DNA of 64,000 bases from contig NZ_JAIGNJ010000001.1 in NCBI RefSeq assembly GCF_019711415.1, positions 489,001 through 553,000 of the forward strand. The letters run 5' to 3'. The notes under the pieces were generated by a model, which saw nothing but the letters and a program-made list of their open reading frames with translations, was not told where the DNA came from and did no database searches. The position numbers and the translations under genes were made by a program. Of this stretch, positions 26,171 to 35,744 are shown one piece after another. Source of the DNA: Qipengyuania vesicularis. GTDB taxonomy: Bacteria > Pseudomonadota > Alphaproteobacteria > Sphingomonadales > Sphingomonadaceae. Position 1 is the stretch's first letter. The number at the start of each line of letters is the position of its first letter.

Positions 26171-26746
26171 TCAGCGACAATCCTCGATCACGCGCGTCAC
26201 TTCGGCCCATGCAGGCAGGTACAGCGTCGACATTCCGTCGGTTTCCACAGCGAATCGACCGCGGGTAAGTGCGATCGCGTCGAACAGCGGGTCGTTCGCC
26301 GCGATGGACACCGACAAGCGCCCGGGCGAACTGGTGCGAACTTCGCCAATGACCGAACGAGCGGCCGTCTCAGTCGAGATGCGCATTGGGGTTGCTGCTG
26401 GAAACTGGCCGTGCCTGATCAAGTCAATCTGTTGACGGGTCCTGTCGCACCACAGCGTGAACAGCGGCCGATCCGCCGTCGACCCATAGCTTGCCGCGCC
26501 GCCCATTGCAGTGACGAGATAGCGCCAGTTACCTGGCGTGCGTGGGGCATCCATCCAGTCTTCGTGATGTGGCGATGCGATCGGGGTGGGCGTCGGCGAT
26601 GGCGCCGGTGGAGGAGGAGGTGCGGCCGTTTGCACAGGCGCGGGGGATGGCGTCGGGGTAGACTCCGGTGCGGGTACACAAGCGGCTATGATGATCGTGG
26701 CCGACAGGGCAAGGACCCGGGCAATGGTGCTATGGGAGGCTTTCAT
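26171..26746 (-). CDS. Proline-rich lipoprotein of unknown function
   Basis: The 191-residue product has a lipoprotein signal peptide (LALSATIIIAAC, Cys22). A low-complexity Pro/Thr/Ser linker spans residues about 24-58. A C-terminal domain of about 130 residues has DWMDAPRTPGNWRY, FTLWCDRTRQQIDLIRHG and LYLPAWAEVTRVIEDC, with two Cys that could pair. I do not recognise a named family, although the WxDAPxTPGxW opening looks like a recurring sphingomonad theme. A GAGGGG site precedes the ATG. It diverges from tlyA with only 34 bases between the starts. Confidence 0.8.
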   Translation of the reverse strand: MKASHSTIARVLALSATIIIAACVPAPESTPTPSPAPVQTAAPPPPPAPSPTPTPIASPHHEDWMDAPRTPGNWRYLVTAMGGAASYGSTADRPLFTLWCDRTRQQIDLIRHGQFPAATPMRISTETAARSVIGEVRTSSPGRLSVSIAANDPLFDAIALTRGRFAVETDGMSTLYLPAWAEVTRVIEDCR

Positions 26747-26780
26747 GGCCCCTCAATGATCGCTAACGGCGATGTTTCCA

Positions 26781-27518
26781 ATGGCAAAAAAACGTCGCCT
26801 CGATCAGATGCTCGTCGACCGCGGGCTGGTGGAAAGCCGGACGCGGGCGCAGGCGCTGGTGATGGCGGGCCTCGTCTTCTCGGGCGAGCAGAAGCTGGCC
26901 AAGCCCGGCCAGCAGATGGCGGAAGACGCGCCGCTGGACGTGCGCGGGCGCGACCATCCCTGGGTGAGCCGCGGCGGGATCAAGCTCGCCCATGCGATCG
27001 AGCATTTCGGGCTCGATCCCAAGGGCGTTATCGCGATGGATATCGGCAGCTCGACCGGTGGTTTCACTGATGTGCTGCTGCAGGGCGGGGCGGAGCACGT
27101 CTTTGCGGTCGACAGCGGGACCAATCAGCTCGCATGGAAACTGCGGCAGGACGAGCGCGTGACCGTGCTCGAACAGACCAGCGCGCGGATTTTGACGCGG
27201 GAGATGATCGACCGGCCGGTGACCTGGGTGGTGTGCGATGCGAGCTTCATCGGTCTCGCCAAGGTGCTCGAACGTCCGCTCGAACTGGCCGAGCGGGAGT
27301 GCCGGATGGTTGCCCTGATCAAGCCGCAATTCGAGGTCGGGCGCGAGGAAGTGGGCAAGAAAGGCGTAGTCAGCGACCCGGCGCTCCACGCGCGTGTCTG
27401 CGAAGAAATCCGTGAGTGGGCAAAGGGGTTCGGTTTCGATGTGCAGGGCATTGTGGACAGCCCGATCACAGGGCCGGAAGGCAATGTGGAGTTCCTGATT
27501 TCGGCTCTACGGAGTTAG
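26781..27518 (+). CDS. tlyA: TlyA-family rRNA 2'-O-methyltransferase
   Basis: This 245-residue protein has an N-terminal S4 RNA-binding domain (RLDQMLVDRGLVESRTRAQALV) and an FtsJ-like methyltransferase domain. The latter shows HPWVSRGGIKLAHAIEHF, MDIGSSTGGFTDVLLQGGA (SAM motif I), VVCDASFIGL and ALIKPQFEVGREEVGKKGVV. TlyA enzymes methylate riboses of rRNA. An ATG three codons earlier (26772) is also possible; I prefer MAKKRRLDQ because family members start there. A weak hairpin follows the stop. Confidence 0.92.
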   Translation: MAKKRRLDQMLVDRGLVESRTRAQALVMAGLVFSGEQKLAKPGQQMAEDAPLDVRGRDHPWVSRGGIKLAHAIEHFGLDPKGVIAMDIGSSTGGFTDVLLQGGAEHVFAVDSGTNQLAWKLRQDERVTVLEQTSARILTREMIDRPVTWVVCDASFIGLAKVLERPLELAERECRMVALIKPQFEVGREEVGKKGVVSDPALHARVCEEIREWAKGFGFDVQGIVDSPITGPEGNVEFLISALRS

Positions 27519-27520
27519 TG

Positions 27521-27579
27521 CTTCGCGACACGAAGTTTACGTAAAACATAAAAAATATGTTGCGAATCGTTTGATTCGC
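27521..27579. promoter_or_regulatory. Three consecutive inverted repeats upstream of the DUF2975/XRE pair
   Basis: CTTCG/CGAAG (27521-27535), ACATA/TATGT around AAAAA (27546-27560) and GCGAATC/GATTCGC around GTTT (27562-27579) stand in a row in the only AT-rich stretch between tlyA and the DUF2975 gene. The first may belong to a tlyA terminator. The other two are candidate operators for the XRE regulator encoded in the downstream operon. Confidence 0.45.
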
Positions 27580-27616
27580 GATCATTGAGCCTCCACAGCA
27601 GTTTGGAGAGGTAGCA

Positions 27617-28243
27617 ATGAGCGCGAAGCTTATCCGTCGCATCGTCGAGATCGCGATCGGCGTGTTTTTCATCGGGGGCTTCCTGATGATCGGCCGGGCG
27701 ACGGCACATATATTTGACGGCAAGTTCGGCACTGTCACCTGGCCGGTCCAGGCCGAGGCTTACGATCTCGAAGTGGCCATGGGCGAGCAAGCGAGAACGA
27801 TATTCATCGATGGCACGCTGTCGGTTTCGGGCATGCCCTTCTGGCACGCGATCGACCTGACGTTTTCCATCGCTACGATCGCGATCTTCATCACTGCCCT
27901 GATGCTGTTGCGCGGTGTCCTGGCGAGCTTCACAAGCGGCGACCTGGTGACGGCCGAGAATGCCGGCGCCTTGCGCAAGATCGGTTGGATATTGCTTGGC
28001 GCCTGCGGCCTCTCGGTCCTTCATGCGCTTGTCCTGCAACCTGCGATCATCGCTGCAGTGACGCCCGTAGAGGGAACGATCCTGCATCCCTCGCTGTCAT
28101 GGAATGTGAAGGGCGCGACGAATATCTGGCTCCATTACGATGTGCCGATCTTCACCTTCGTCCTCGGCGGCCTTGCCCTTCTGTTTGCAGAGGCCTTCCG
28201 GGTCGGAACCGCCTATCGCGAAGACAGCGAGAGCGTGGTCTGA
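27617..28243 (+). CDS. DUF2975-family membrane protein
   Basis: The 208-residue protein has four transmembrane helices (about residues 12-35, 72-100, 120-142 and 165-190), with DLTFSIATIAIFITALMLLR and LVTAENAGALRKIGWILLG as family marks. DUF2975 proteins occur as membrane partners of a small XRE regulator, and the gene here overlaps such a regulator by ATGA. A GGAGAGG site sets the start. Function is unknown; a membrane sensor or sequestering partner of the regulator is a reasonable guess. Confidence 0.85.
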   Translation: MSAKLIRRIVEIAIGVFFIGGFLMIGRATAHIFDGKFGTVTWPVQAEAYDLEVAMGEQARTIFIDGTLSVSGMPFWHAIDLTFSIATIAIFITALMLLRGVLASFTSGDLVTAENAGALRKIGWILLGACGLSVLHALVLQPAIIAAVTPVEGTILHPSLSWNVKGATNIWLHYDVPIFTFVLGGLALLFAEAFRVGTAYREDSESVV

Positions 28244-28476
28244 TGGCGATCGTCACCAACCTTGATGTCATGATGGCGAAGCGGAAGGTCAGCTTGAAAG
28301 AGCTGGCCGACCGCATCGGCATTTCGAACACCAACCTCTCGCTATTGAAGACGGGCAAGGTGCAAGGCGTGCGCTACAAGACACTGAACGCGCTATGCCG
28401 CGAGCTCGACTGCCAGCCCGGCGATATCCTCGAATATCGGCCCGGCGATGAAGAGGAGGATGGCTCCGGCGATTGA
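28243..28476 (+). CDS. Small XRE-family regulator (YozG-like)
   Basis: The 77-residue protein is essentially one helix-turn-helix: [40 protein letters not shown] and [18 protein letters not shown], with an acidic tail. The ATG overlaps the stop of the DUF2975 gene. The pair resembles YozF/YozG-type membrane protein plus regulator modules. The inverted repeats at 27546-27579 are likely binding sites. Confidence 0.9.
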   Translation: MAIVTNLDVMMAKRKVSLKELADRIGISNTNLSLLKTGKVQGVRYKTLNALCRELDCQPGDILEYRPGDEEEDGSGD

Positions 28477-28531
28477 CGTTGCCACGCTCCCCGCTCTAGG
28501 CGCTTGGCCGAGAGTTCAAACGGAGAGACAT

Positions 28532-30064
28532 GTGTCCGCCAATATCGCCGAAATGGAACGCCGCCGCGAAGCTGCCCGTATGGGTGGCGGCCAGAAGCGC
28601 ATCGACGCGCAGCACGCCAAGGGCAAGCTGACCGCGCGCGAGCGGCTCGATGTGCTGCTGGATGAAGGCAGCTTTGAAGAGCTGGACACCTATGTCGAAC
28701 ATGACTGCGTCGATTTCGGGATGCAGGACCAGAAGATCCCTGGCGACGGCGTGGTCACCGGCAGCGGCACGATCAACGGCCGCCTCGTCTATGTTTTCTC
28801 CCAGGATTTCACCGTCTTCGGCGGCTCCCTTTCCAAGCGCCATGCAGAGAAGATCTGCAAGGTGATGGACACCGCGATGAAGGTCGGCGCGCCGGTCATC
28901 GGACTCAACGATTCCGGCGGCGCGCGCATCCAGGAAGGTGTGGCTTCGCTCGGCGGTTATGCCGAGGTGTTCCAGCGCAATGTCCTCGCCAGCGGCGTGG
29001 TGCCGCAGATCAGCCTCATCATGGGGCCATGCGCGGGCGGCGCGGTGTACAGCCCCGCGATGACCGACTTCATCTTCATGGTGGAAGACAGCTCCTACAT
29101 GTTCGTCACCGGCCCCGACGTGGTAAAGACGGTGACCAACGAGGTCGTCACGCAGGAAGAGCTGGGCGGCGCGAAGACGCACACCACCAAGACCTCGGTC
29201 GCCGACAACAGCTTCGAGAACGACATCGAAACGCTGCTCGCGACGCGCGATTTCTTCGATTACCTGCCGCTCTCGAACCGCGAGGAGGTGCCCGAGCGTC
29301 CGACCAGCGATCCGTGGGACCGCATGGAGGACAGCCTCGATACGCTGATCCCCGACAACGCCAACCAGCCCTATGACATGCATGAAGTCATCCGGAAGAC
29401 GCTGGACGAGGGCGATTTCTTCGAGATCCAGCCGAACCATGCCGCCAACATCATCTGCGGCTTCGGCCGAGTCGAAGGGCGCACGGTGGGCGTTGTGGCG
29501 AACCAGCCGATGGTGCTCGCCGGCGTGCTCGACATCAACTCATCGAAAAAGGCCGCACGTTTCGTGCGTTTCTGCGATGCCTTCGAAATTCCGATCCTGA
29601 CCTTTGTCGACGTGCCCGGCTTCCTTCCCGGCACGGCGCAGGAGCACAACGGTATTATCAAGCACGGCGCGAAGCTGCTCTTCGCCTATGCCGAGGCTAC
29701 CGTGCCCAAGATCACCGTCATCACCCGCAAGGCCTATGGCGGCGCCTATGACGTGATGGCGAGCAAGCACCTGCGCGGGGATTTGAACTACGCCTGGCCC
29801 ACCGCCGAAATCGCCGTGATGGGCGCCAAGGGCGCGGTGGAGATCATCTTCCGCCAGGATCGCGACGATCCCGACAAGATCGCCGAGAAAACCAAGGAAT
29901 ACGAAGACCGCTTCGCCAACCCCTTCGTGGCGGCCCAGCGCGGCTATATCGACGAGGTGATCTACCCGCACTCAACGCGGCGGCGGATCGCGCTGGGGCT
30001 AAGGAAGCTGCGGACGAAGCAGCTCGAGAACCCGTGGAAGAAGCATGACAATATTCCGCTCTAA
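28532..30064 (+). CDS. pccB: Propionyl-CoA carboxylase beta subunit
   Basis: The 510-residue carboxyltransferase has [20 protein letters not shown], an [18 protein letters not shown] opening, SFLGGSLS-like [46 protein letters not shown] and [19 protein letters not shown]. This is the PccB pattern for transferring carboxyl from biotin to propionyl-CoA. The GTG start follows GGAGAG. It works with the biotin-bearing alpha subunit encoded 6.5 kb downstream. Its end overlaps the next small ORF by 20 bases. Confidence 0.95.
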   Translation: MSANIAEMERRREAARMGGGQKRIDAQHAKGKLTARERLDVLLDEGSFEELDTYVEHDCVDFGMQDQKIPGDGVVTGSGTINGRLVYVFSQDFTVFGGSLSKRHAEKICKVMDTAMKVGAPVIGLNDSGGARIQEGVASLGGYAEVFQRNVLASGVVPQISLIMGPCAGGAVYSPAMTDFIFMVEDSSYMFVTGPDVVKTVTNEVVTQEELGGAKTHTTKTSVADNSFENDIETLLATRDFFDYLPLSNREEVPERPTSDPWDRMEDSLDTLIPDNANQPYDMHEVIRKTLDEGDFFEIQPNHAANIICGFGRVEGRTVGVVANQPMVLAGVLDINSSKKAARFVRFCDAFEIPILTFVDVPGFLPGTAQEHNGIIKHGAKLLFAYAEATVPKITVITRKAYGGAYDVMASKHLRGDLNYAWPTAEIAVMGAKGAVEIIFRQDRDDPDKIAEKTKEYEDRFANPFVAAQRGYIDEVIYPHSTRRRIALGLRKLRTKQLENPWKKHDNIPL

Positions 30065-30314
30065 GGCCAAATCGGCGTCGCTCACTCGGATCGAGTTCTT
30101 CATCAAGAATGAGGAGGCGGAGCCCCTTCATATTATGACAGAGCCGGGTTGCGAGGAATTCGATTTGCAACAGGGGGACAAGCTGCGAATTCGGATTCCA
30201 ATTGCGGACCTTCAGGACCCTTTCGATCCTCTTCAATTTGATACTTGGCCAAACAACAGGCACATCTCGATCTGGGTGCCGACATTCACCAATTGTGAGG
30301 TGATCAAGAAATGA
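30045..30314 (+). CDS. Orphan 89-residue protein inside the propionyl-CoA operon
   Basis: The ORF starts inside the last codons of pccB (20-base overlap) and ends overlapping the epimerase ATG (ATGA), so it is fully embedded in the operon. Between the overlaps the sequence is visibly richer in A and T, with codons unlike its neighbours. The protein has no signal peptide or membrane helix and looks like a small beta-rich domain ([42 protein letters not shown]). I recognise no family. Tight packing and a GGAAGAAG site support translation. Confidence 0.65.
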   Translation: MTIFRSKAKSASLTRIEFFIKNEEAEPLHIMTEPGCEEFDLQQGDKLRIRIPIADLQDPFDPLQFDTWPNNRHISIWVPTFTNCEVIKK

Positions 30315-30760
30315 AACTCGGCCGTCTCAACCATATCGGCGTCGCCACGCCCTCGATCGAGGAATCGATCCGCTACTACCGCGATGTCATGGGCGCGACC
30401 TCGTTCCACAAGCCCTTCGATCTCGAGGCGCAGGGAGTGAAGGTCTGCTTCGTCGATACACCCGGACAGGAAGGCACGCACGGCACGCAGATCGAGCTGA
30501 TCGAGCCGCTCGGCCCCGACAGCCCCATCGCCAAGTTCCTCGAAAAGAACCCCGCCGGCGGGCAGCACCACCTGTGCTACGAGGTAGAGGATATCGAGGA
30601 AGCGCGTAGCTGGTTCGAGGGGCTTGGCAAGCGCATACTCGGCCCCACGCGCATCGGCGCGCATGGCACGCCGATTTTCTTCCTCCACCCCAAGGACATG
30701 ATGGGCCAGCTCACCGAGATCATGGAAACGCCCAAGGACAATGCGCACTGGTCGAACTGA
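30311..30760 (+). CDS. mce: Methylmalonyl-CoA epimerase
   Basis: This 149-residue VOC-fold protein has GRLNHIGVATPSIEESIRYY, THGTQIELIEPLGPDSPIAK, GGQHHLCYEVEDIEEA and PIFFLHPKDMMGQLTEIME. His and Glu residues in these blocks form the divalent metal site. It interconverts (S)- and (R)-methylmalonyl-CoA between propionyl-CoA carboxylase and the mutase. It is coupled by ATGA overlap to the orphan ORF. Confidence 0.95.
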   Translation: MKLGRLNHIGVATPSIEESIRYYRDVMGATSFHKPFDLEAQGVKVCFVDTPGQEGTHGTQIELIEPLGPDSPIAKFLEKNPAGGQHHLCYEVEDIEEARSWFEGLGKRILGPTRIGAHGTPIFFLHPKDMMGQLTEIMETPKDNAHWSN

Positions 30761-30766
30761 TGTCGA

Positions 30767-31231
30767 TCACACGGGGATAGCGGTCTCGAACTTGACGGTG
30801 CGGAAGGCAAAGGTGCTGTCGCAGCGCTCGACGTCGGGGTCGGTGATCACGTAGTCATCTAGCCACTGGTCGTAGGTCGGCATGTCCTCGAAATGGCCGA
30901 TCAGCACGAAATCGGCCTCGCCCGAAGTGTTGTAGACCTGGCTGATCGCTGGGCATTCGGCCCAGCGTGCTTCGAGCCGGGCATAGCTGTCCCGGCTTTC
31001 GGTTGTGCACCGCATCCCGATAATCACCGTGAAGCCGTTGCGATTGCGATCGAGCAGCGCGACCTCGCTGGCAATCAGCCCCGATTTGCGAAAACGCTGG
31101 AGCCGACGACGCACCGCGCTTTCCGAAAGATTGACCTTGGCTGCCAGGACCAGATTGCTCTGCCGATTGTCGCGCTGGATTTCATCGAGCAGGGCCCGGT
31201 CGAAAGAATCAAGTGCGATCGTATTCGTCAT
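30767..31231 (-). CDS. Lrp/AsnC-family transcriptional regulator
   Basis: The 154-residue protein has an N-terminal winged helix (LDSFDRALLDEIQRDNRQSN, SESAVRRRLQRFRKSGLI) and a C-terminal RAM/AsnC ligand domain with YNTSGEADFVLIGHFEDMPTYDQW. It lies between the epimerase gene (convergent) and a serine hydrolase gene (divergent). The hydrolase or an amino-acid-related locus may be its target. An alternative ATG four codons upstream has a weaker ribosome site. Confidence 0.9.
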   Translation of the reverse strand: MTNTIALDSFDRALLDEIQRDNRQSNLVLAAKVNLSESAVRRRLQRFRKSGLIASEVALLDRNRNGFTVIIGMRCTTESRDSYARLEARWAECPAISQVYNTSGEADFVLIGHFEDMPTYDQWLDDYVITDPDVERCDSTFAFRTVKFETAIPV

Positions 31232-31349
31232 CCCACTCACCATATCTGACGAATCTCGCAATCACCACGCCGAAAAACGACGAATTCATTTCTGGCCGGG
31301 TCTTTCTGGCTCACCTATCAAGCGACTGAAATTAGGACGGAGATTGATC

Positions 31350-32822
31350 ATGAATTCGGGTCGCCTGATGCTGGCGGCGCTGCTTCTGGGCTGCGCCGGA
31401 CCGGTCTCTGCGCATGGTGGGAATCCTGCCGACGCTGCTGCAGAATACCGCTTCGGAGATGAGGCAAGCCTGGACCGGCGTATCGAGGAAGTACGAGCCG
31501 ATTACGGTATCATTGGCGGAGCTGTCGCGGCAGGCCGGTCCGACCGCGTACTGTACGAGCGCGCATTCGGTTTCGCCGACCGCGAGGAAGGCAGGGCGGC
31601 GACCACCGATACCCCGTTCGCGCTTGCCTCGGTAACCAAACCGATCACCGCCATCGCCATCATGATGCTGGTCGATGAAGGGAAGGTCGATCTCGACGCT
31701 CCGGTCAATCGCTACCTCGGCGACAATGGAGTGCGCGCCACCTTCGGCGGGGCGGATGAGATCACGGTCCGCAGGGTGATGAGCCATACTGCCGGCCTGC
31801 CGTTCCTATACGAGCTGAGCTATGCGGACGCGCGGCAGCCGCTTCCCGATTTCGCGGGTTTGATGGATCGCTATGGCTACACGATCCTGCCGCCCGGCGT
31901 GTCGAGCCAGTACTCGAACCTGGGCTATGAAATTCTCGCCGAAATCGTCACCCGCCAATCGGGGATGCCATGGCACGATTTCGTCCACAGCCGGATTTTC
32001 GGGCCGCTCGAACTGTCCAGCGCCAGCATCGCCTTGGCCGCTGCAAGGCCCGAAGGCGCGGCGCAGCGCTACATGGTCGACGGGTCGATCGTGCCGGGCG
32101 CCGATACTTCCCACCGCGGAGCTGCAAGCGCCTATATGTCGGTCTCGGATCTGCTAAAGCTGGGCCAATTCTGGTTACGCGCCTATCGCGGCGAGAGCCG
32201 ATTGCTGAGCCGGGCGAGTGCGGTTGCCATGGCGACCAATTCCGAAGGGGAGCTGGCGGCCGGCGCGGGTCACGGCTTCTTCATGGAGGATTACAAGGGC
32301 ACGCTCTATGTCAGCCATGGCGGCTCGATGGCCGGGACCAAGGCTCGACTCGGCATCCTGCCCGAGAAGGACCTCGTGATCGCTGTCCTGCTGAACGAGC
32401 AGAATTCCTACGCCGAGGCGTTCTTGGGCGAAGAAATGATCCGATCGTTCGAGCCTGCGCACAACTTCTATTGGGATCCGCCGAAAGCCCCGTCGGCCCT
32501 GCAGGGCAAATGGTCGGGCACGATAGGCGGCAACGGTCCGATCGCGCGGCTCGATCTGGACTTCACCGATCTCGATCACCCGCTTGCGCGGATCGACGGG
32601 AATGACGTCGCGATCCGATCCGCTGGGGGAGAAGGTCCCTACAGGTTCCGACTGGATGGCGCGATTGACGGCGCGGGGTTTGGAGTGCCGCACGACCTGC
32701 GATTCTTCCTTATCGAGCACGAGGAAGGCCTGGTTGGAGAAGTTCGCCTGGAACCCCTCCCGCAAATGGACCGGGCGAACGGCGGTGTCGGATATTGGGT
32801 GAAGCTCTCAAGGGTCGAGTGA
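31350..32822 (+). CDS. Secreted serine hydrolase of the beta-lactamase/penicillin-binding (S12) family
   Basis: This 490-residue protein has a signal peptide ([16 protein letters not shown]). The S12 fold shows the SxxK motif in [20 protein letters not shown], the Tyr motif in [19 protein letters not shown] and a His-Gly-Gly motif in [15 protein letters not shown] in place of KTG. A C-terminal lipocalin-like extension of about 100 residues follows. Family members are esterases or peptidases; the substrate is unknown. GGACGGAG precedes the ATG. It separates the two halves of the propionyl-CoA genes and diverges from the Lrp regulator. Confidence 0.88.
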   Translation: MNSGRLMLAALLLGCAGPVSAHGGNPADAAAEYRFGDEASLDRRIEEVRADYGIIGGAVAAGRSDRVLYERAFGFADREEGRAATTDTPFALASVTKPITAIAIMMLVDEGKVDLDAPVNRYLGDNGVRATFGGADEITVRRVMSHTAGLPFLYELSYADARQPLPDFAGLMDRYGYTILPPGVSSQYSNLGYEILAEIVTRQSGMPWHDFVHSRIFGPLELSSASIALAAARPEGAAQRYMVDGSIVPGADTSHRGAASAYMSVSDLLKLGQFWLRAYRGESRLLSRASAVAMATNSEGELAAGAGHGFFMEDYKGTLYVSHGGSMAGTKARLGILPEKDLVIAVLLNEQNSYAEAFLGEEMIRSFEPAHNFYWDPPKAPSALQGKWSGTIGGNGPIARLDLDFTDLDHPLARIDGNDVAIRSAGGEGPYRFRLDGAIDGAGFGVPHDLRFFLIEHEEGLVGEVRLEPLPQMDRANGGVGYWVKLSRVE

Positions 32823-32859
32823 TTGGCAATCGGCATGGGCGGCGCTAGAGGTGCCGCCC

Positions 32860-35112
32860 ATGAGTGAGAGAACCCCCAAATACGAAGACTGGAAGCCCCT
32901 TGCCGACAAGGAAGTGAAGGGCCGCGACCTCACCTGGCATACGCCCGAGGGCATTGCGGTGAAGCCGCTCTACACCAGCGAAGATACGGCTGACCTTGAT
33001 CCCGGCGTACCGGGAATCGCGCCGTTCACGCGCGGGCCCTATGCCTCGATGTACACCGGCCGTCCGTGGACTATCCGCCAGTATGCGGGCTTCTCGACTG
33101 CCGAGGAATCGAATGCCTTCTATCGCCGCAACCTTGCAGCAGGGCAGAAGGGGCTGAGCGTCGCCTTCGACCTTGCCACACACCGCGGCTATGACAGCGA
33201 CCACCCGCGCGTGGTTGGCGATGTCGGCAAGGCGGGCGTCGCCATCGACACCGTGCGCGACATGGAAATTCTGTTCGACCAGATCCCGCTCGACACCATG
33301 AGCGTGTCGATGACGATGAACGGCGCGGTAATCCCCGTGCTCGCCTTCTACATCGTCGCGGCAGAGCGGCAGGGGGTGAGCAAGGACAAGCTTGCCGGGA
33401 CCATCCAGAACGATATCCTCAAGGAGTTCATGGTCCGCAACACCTATATCTACCCGCCCGAACCGAGCATGCGGATCGTCTCGGACATCATCGCATATAC
33501 CTCGGCCAACATGCCGAAATTCAACAGCATTTCGATCTCGGGCTATCACATGCACGAGGCGGGGGCGACCGCGGTTCAGGAACTCGCCTTCACCATCGCC
33601 GACGGCAAGGAATACGCCAAGCGCGCGATGGAAGCGGGGCTCGATATCGACGCCTTCGCGCCGCGCCTGTCCTTCTTCTGGGGCATCGGCATGAACTTCT
33701 TCATGGAGATCGCCAAGATGCGCGCCGCGCGCCATTTGTGGCACGATGTCATGACCGATCTGGGCGCGCAGAACCCCAAGTCGAAGATGCTGCGCACGCA
33801 TTGCCAGACGAGCGGTGTGAGCTTGCAGGAGCAGGACCCCTACAACAACGTCATCCGCACCACGATCGAGGCGATGGCGGCGGTGCTGGGGGGCACGCAG
33901 TCGCTCCACACCAACGCTCTGGACGAAGCCATCGCGCTGCCGACCGACTTCTCCGCCCGCATCGCCCGCAACACGCAGCTGGTGATCCAGGAAGAGACCG
34001 GCATCACCCATGTCGCCGATCCGCTGGGCGGCAGCTATTATATCGAAAGCCTCACTGCCGCGCTGGTGGAGCAGGCCCGGGCGATGTTGGACGAGGTCGA
34101 AGCGGCGGGCGGCATGACCGAATATGTCGCCAGCGGCAAACCCAAGGCGCAGATCGAGGAAGCGGCGGCTGCCAAGCAGGCGAGCGTCGACAAGGGCGAC
34201 ACGGTCATCGTCGGCGTGAACAAGTACCGCCTGCTCGAAGAGGCCGAGATCGACACGCTCGATATCGACAACCACGCGGTGCGCGAAAGCCAGATCTCGC
34301 GCATCCAGAAGGTGCGCGAGGGCCGCGACGAGGCGGCGTGTCAGGCCGCGCTCAAGTCGCTGACCGAGGCGGCAAGGTCCGATCCTAGCGCCGCCCGTGC
34401 GGCACTGGCTGACGGTCGCGACGAGCGCGGTGTGCCGCTGCGCCCCTCGCAAATGGCCGAGCTTCAGGCGGGCGGGGATGCCAACCTCCTTGCCCGTGCG
34501 GTCGAATGCGCGCGCCAGAATGCGACGCTGGGCGAGATTTCCGCTGCGATGGAGGCGGCCTTCGGGCGCTATGACACCACTCCCAAGCCGGTGAGTGGGG
34601 TCTATTCCAAGGCCTATGCGGGCGATCCGCGCTATCTGCAGGTGGTCGAGGGCGTCCACGCCGTCCAGCGCCGCCTCGGTCGCGCCCCGCGTCTGATGGT
34701 CGCCAAGATGGGTCAGGACGGCCACGACCGCGGCGCGAATGTGATCGCCTCCGCCTTCGCCGACATGGGCTTTGAGGTCGTCTCCGGCCCGCTGTTCCAG
34801 ACACCCGAAGAAAGCGCCCGCATGGCGCTCGACCACGATGTCGACGCTATCGGCGCGAGCAGCCTTGCCGCAGGTCACAAGACGCTCATCCCCGAACTCA
34901 TCGGTCACCTGCGCGACGCAGGCCGAGCGGACATAAAGGTTATCGCCGGCGGCGTAATCCCGCAGAAGGACTACGACTTCCTGCGCGATGCCGGGGTGCA
35001 GGGCATTTATGGGCCGGGCAGCAATGTCGTCGAATGCGCGGCGGATGTGCTCCGCCTGCTAGGCCACAATATGCCGCCTGCGGGCGAGGATCTGGACGAG
35101 GCGGCGGAGTGA
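32860..35112 (+). CDS. scpA: Methylmalonyl-CoA mutase, single-chain
   Basis: The 750-residue protein has an N-terminal TIM-barrel domain ([78 protein letters not shown]). A C-terminal cobalamin domain has [18 protein letters not shown] with His622 as the lower axial ligand. It rearranges (R)-methylmalonyl-CoA to succinyl-CoA. The single-chain form resembles ScpA/MeaA-type homodimers. GAGG precedes the ATG; a GTG three codons earlier is possible. Its stop overlaps the next gene (GTGA). Confidence 0.95.
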   Translation: MSERTPKYEDWKPLADKEVKGRDLTWHTPEGIAVKPLYTSEDTADLDPGVPGIAPFTRGPYASMYTGRPWTIRQYAGFSTAEESNAFYRRNLAAGQKGLSVAFDLATHRGYDSDHPRVVGDVGKAGVAIDTVRDMEILFDQIPLDTMSVSMTMNGAVIPVLAFYIVAAERQGVSKDKLAGTIQNDILKEFMVRNTYIYPPEPSMRIVSDIIAYTSANMPKFNSISISGYHMHEAGATAVQELAFTIADGKEYAKRAMEAGLDIDAFAPRLSFFWGIGMNFFMEIAKMRAARHLWHDVMTDLGAQNPKSKMLRTHCQTSGVSLQEQDPYNNVIRTTIEAMAAVLGGTQSLHTNALDEAIALPTDFSARIARNTQLVIQEETGITHVADPLGGSYYIESLTAALVEQARAMLDEVEAAGGMTEYVASGKPKAQIEEAAAAKQASVDKGDTVIVGVNKYRLLEEAEIDTLDIDNHAVRESQISRIQKVREGRDEAACQAALKSLTEAARSDPSAARAALADGRDERGVPLRPSQMAELQAGGDANLLARAVECARQNATLGEISAAMEAAFGRYDTTPKPVSGVYSKAYAGDPRYLQVVEGVHAVQRRLGRAPRLMVAKMGQDGHDRGANVIASAFADMGFEVVSGPLFQTPEESARMALDHDVDAIGASSLAAGHKTLIPELIGHLRDAGRADIKVIAGGVIPQKDYDFLRDAGVQGIYGPGSNVVECAADVLRLLGHNMPPAGEDLDEAAE

Positions 35113-35585
35113 CTACGAGATTCAAGTTGCCCACGCACGTCCGTGAGCTTGTCGCTGCCAGAAACAAACTTAAGGACCATTTCTCGGATTATGATCTCAG
35201 GTTCACATTCGATGGAAATTTAGTTGGTGACTTGGGGGAGGCTGTCGCGGCTGACTTGTTCGGTCTCACTTTGACGGGCCGAAGCAACGAAGGCATCGAT
35301 GGCTACGCACATGACGGACGCTCAGTTCAGGTGAAAGCTAGTGGAACGCGTCGCGGTCCCGCTTTTCGTCCGGTCGAAACGAAAGCAGACCACCTCATTG
35401 TCTTGCATCTCGATTACGATGCTTGCGAAGGTGAAGTTATCTACAACGGACCCGAAGAGCCTGTTGTCACGCAGCTCTTGCCGGGTGGTTGGCGGGATCA
35501 GCGCACCGCCAATCTACGCGGCCTAATCAAACTCAATGACAGCGTCGCCGACCATGAACGGCTTCCTATCGTCAAAAGCAACTAA
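35109..35585 (+). CDS. PD-(D/E)XK nuclease-like protein in the methylmalonyl-CoA mutase operon
   Basis: The GTG start overlaps the mutase stop. The 158-residue product carries [26 protein letters not shown] and SVQVKASG, in the order Glu ... Asp ... Gln-x-Lys typical of PD-(D/E)XK restriction-type nucleases. A C-terminal part has a [11 protein letters not shown] strand. No partner methylase is present. Base composition is clearly lower in GC than the flanking genes, suggesting acquisition. It could be an endonuclease fragment, a DNA-binding remnant or an active small nuclease. Confidence 0.75.
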   Translation: MTTRFKLPTHVRELVAARNKLKDHFSDYDLRFTFDGNLVGDLGEAVAADLFGLTLTGRSNEGIDGYAHDGRSVQVKASGTRRGPAFRPVETKADHLIVLHLDYDACEGEVIYNGPEEPVVTQLLPGGWRDQRTANLRGLIKLNDSVADHERLPIVKSN

Positions 35586-35644
35586 TGACCCAAATCCGCA
35601 CCGACTTGACCCGCGAGGCCGTAAAGTGAGCCTTCCGATTCCAC

Positions 35645-35730
35645 GTCACGCCGGACTTGATCCGGGGTCTCGCTTTTCTTCGGGCGGGGTCACAAAGGTA
35701 GCGGGACACCGGCTTGGGGGCCGGGGTGAC
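35645..35730. repeat. REP-like palindromic repeat unit
   Basis: The 86-base unit is bounded by GTCAC (35645-35649) and its inverse GTGAC (35726-35730). It contains two stem-loops: CCGGA/TCCGG around CTTGA, and ACCGGC paired with GCCGGGGT. The wording resembles dispersed GTCA...CCGGACTTGATCCGG elements common between genes in sphingomonads and relatives. It fills most of the gap between the nuclease-like gene and the DUF3445 gene. Confidence 0.6.
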
Positions 35731-35744
35731 GGTGGAGTGAATAG

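Noticed and set aside
32845-34908. Long open frame antisense to the methylmalonyl-CoA mutase gene
   Set aside because: High-GC genes commonly leave long open frames on the other strand. The translation has no recognisable domain, while the sense frame is a complete enzyme. The same holds for many other antisense frames in the window.
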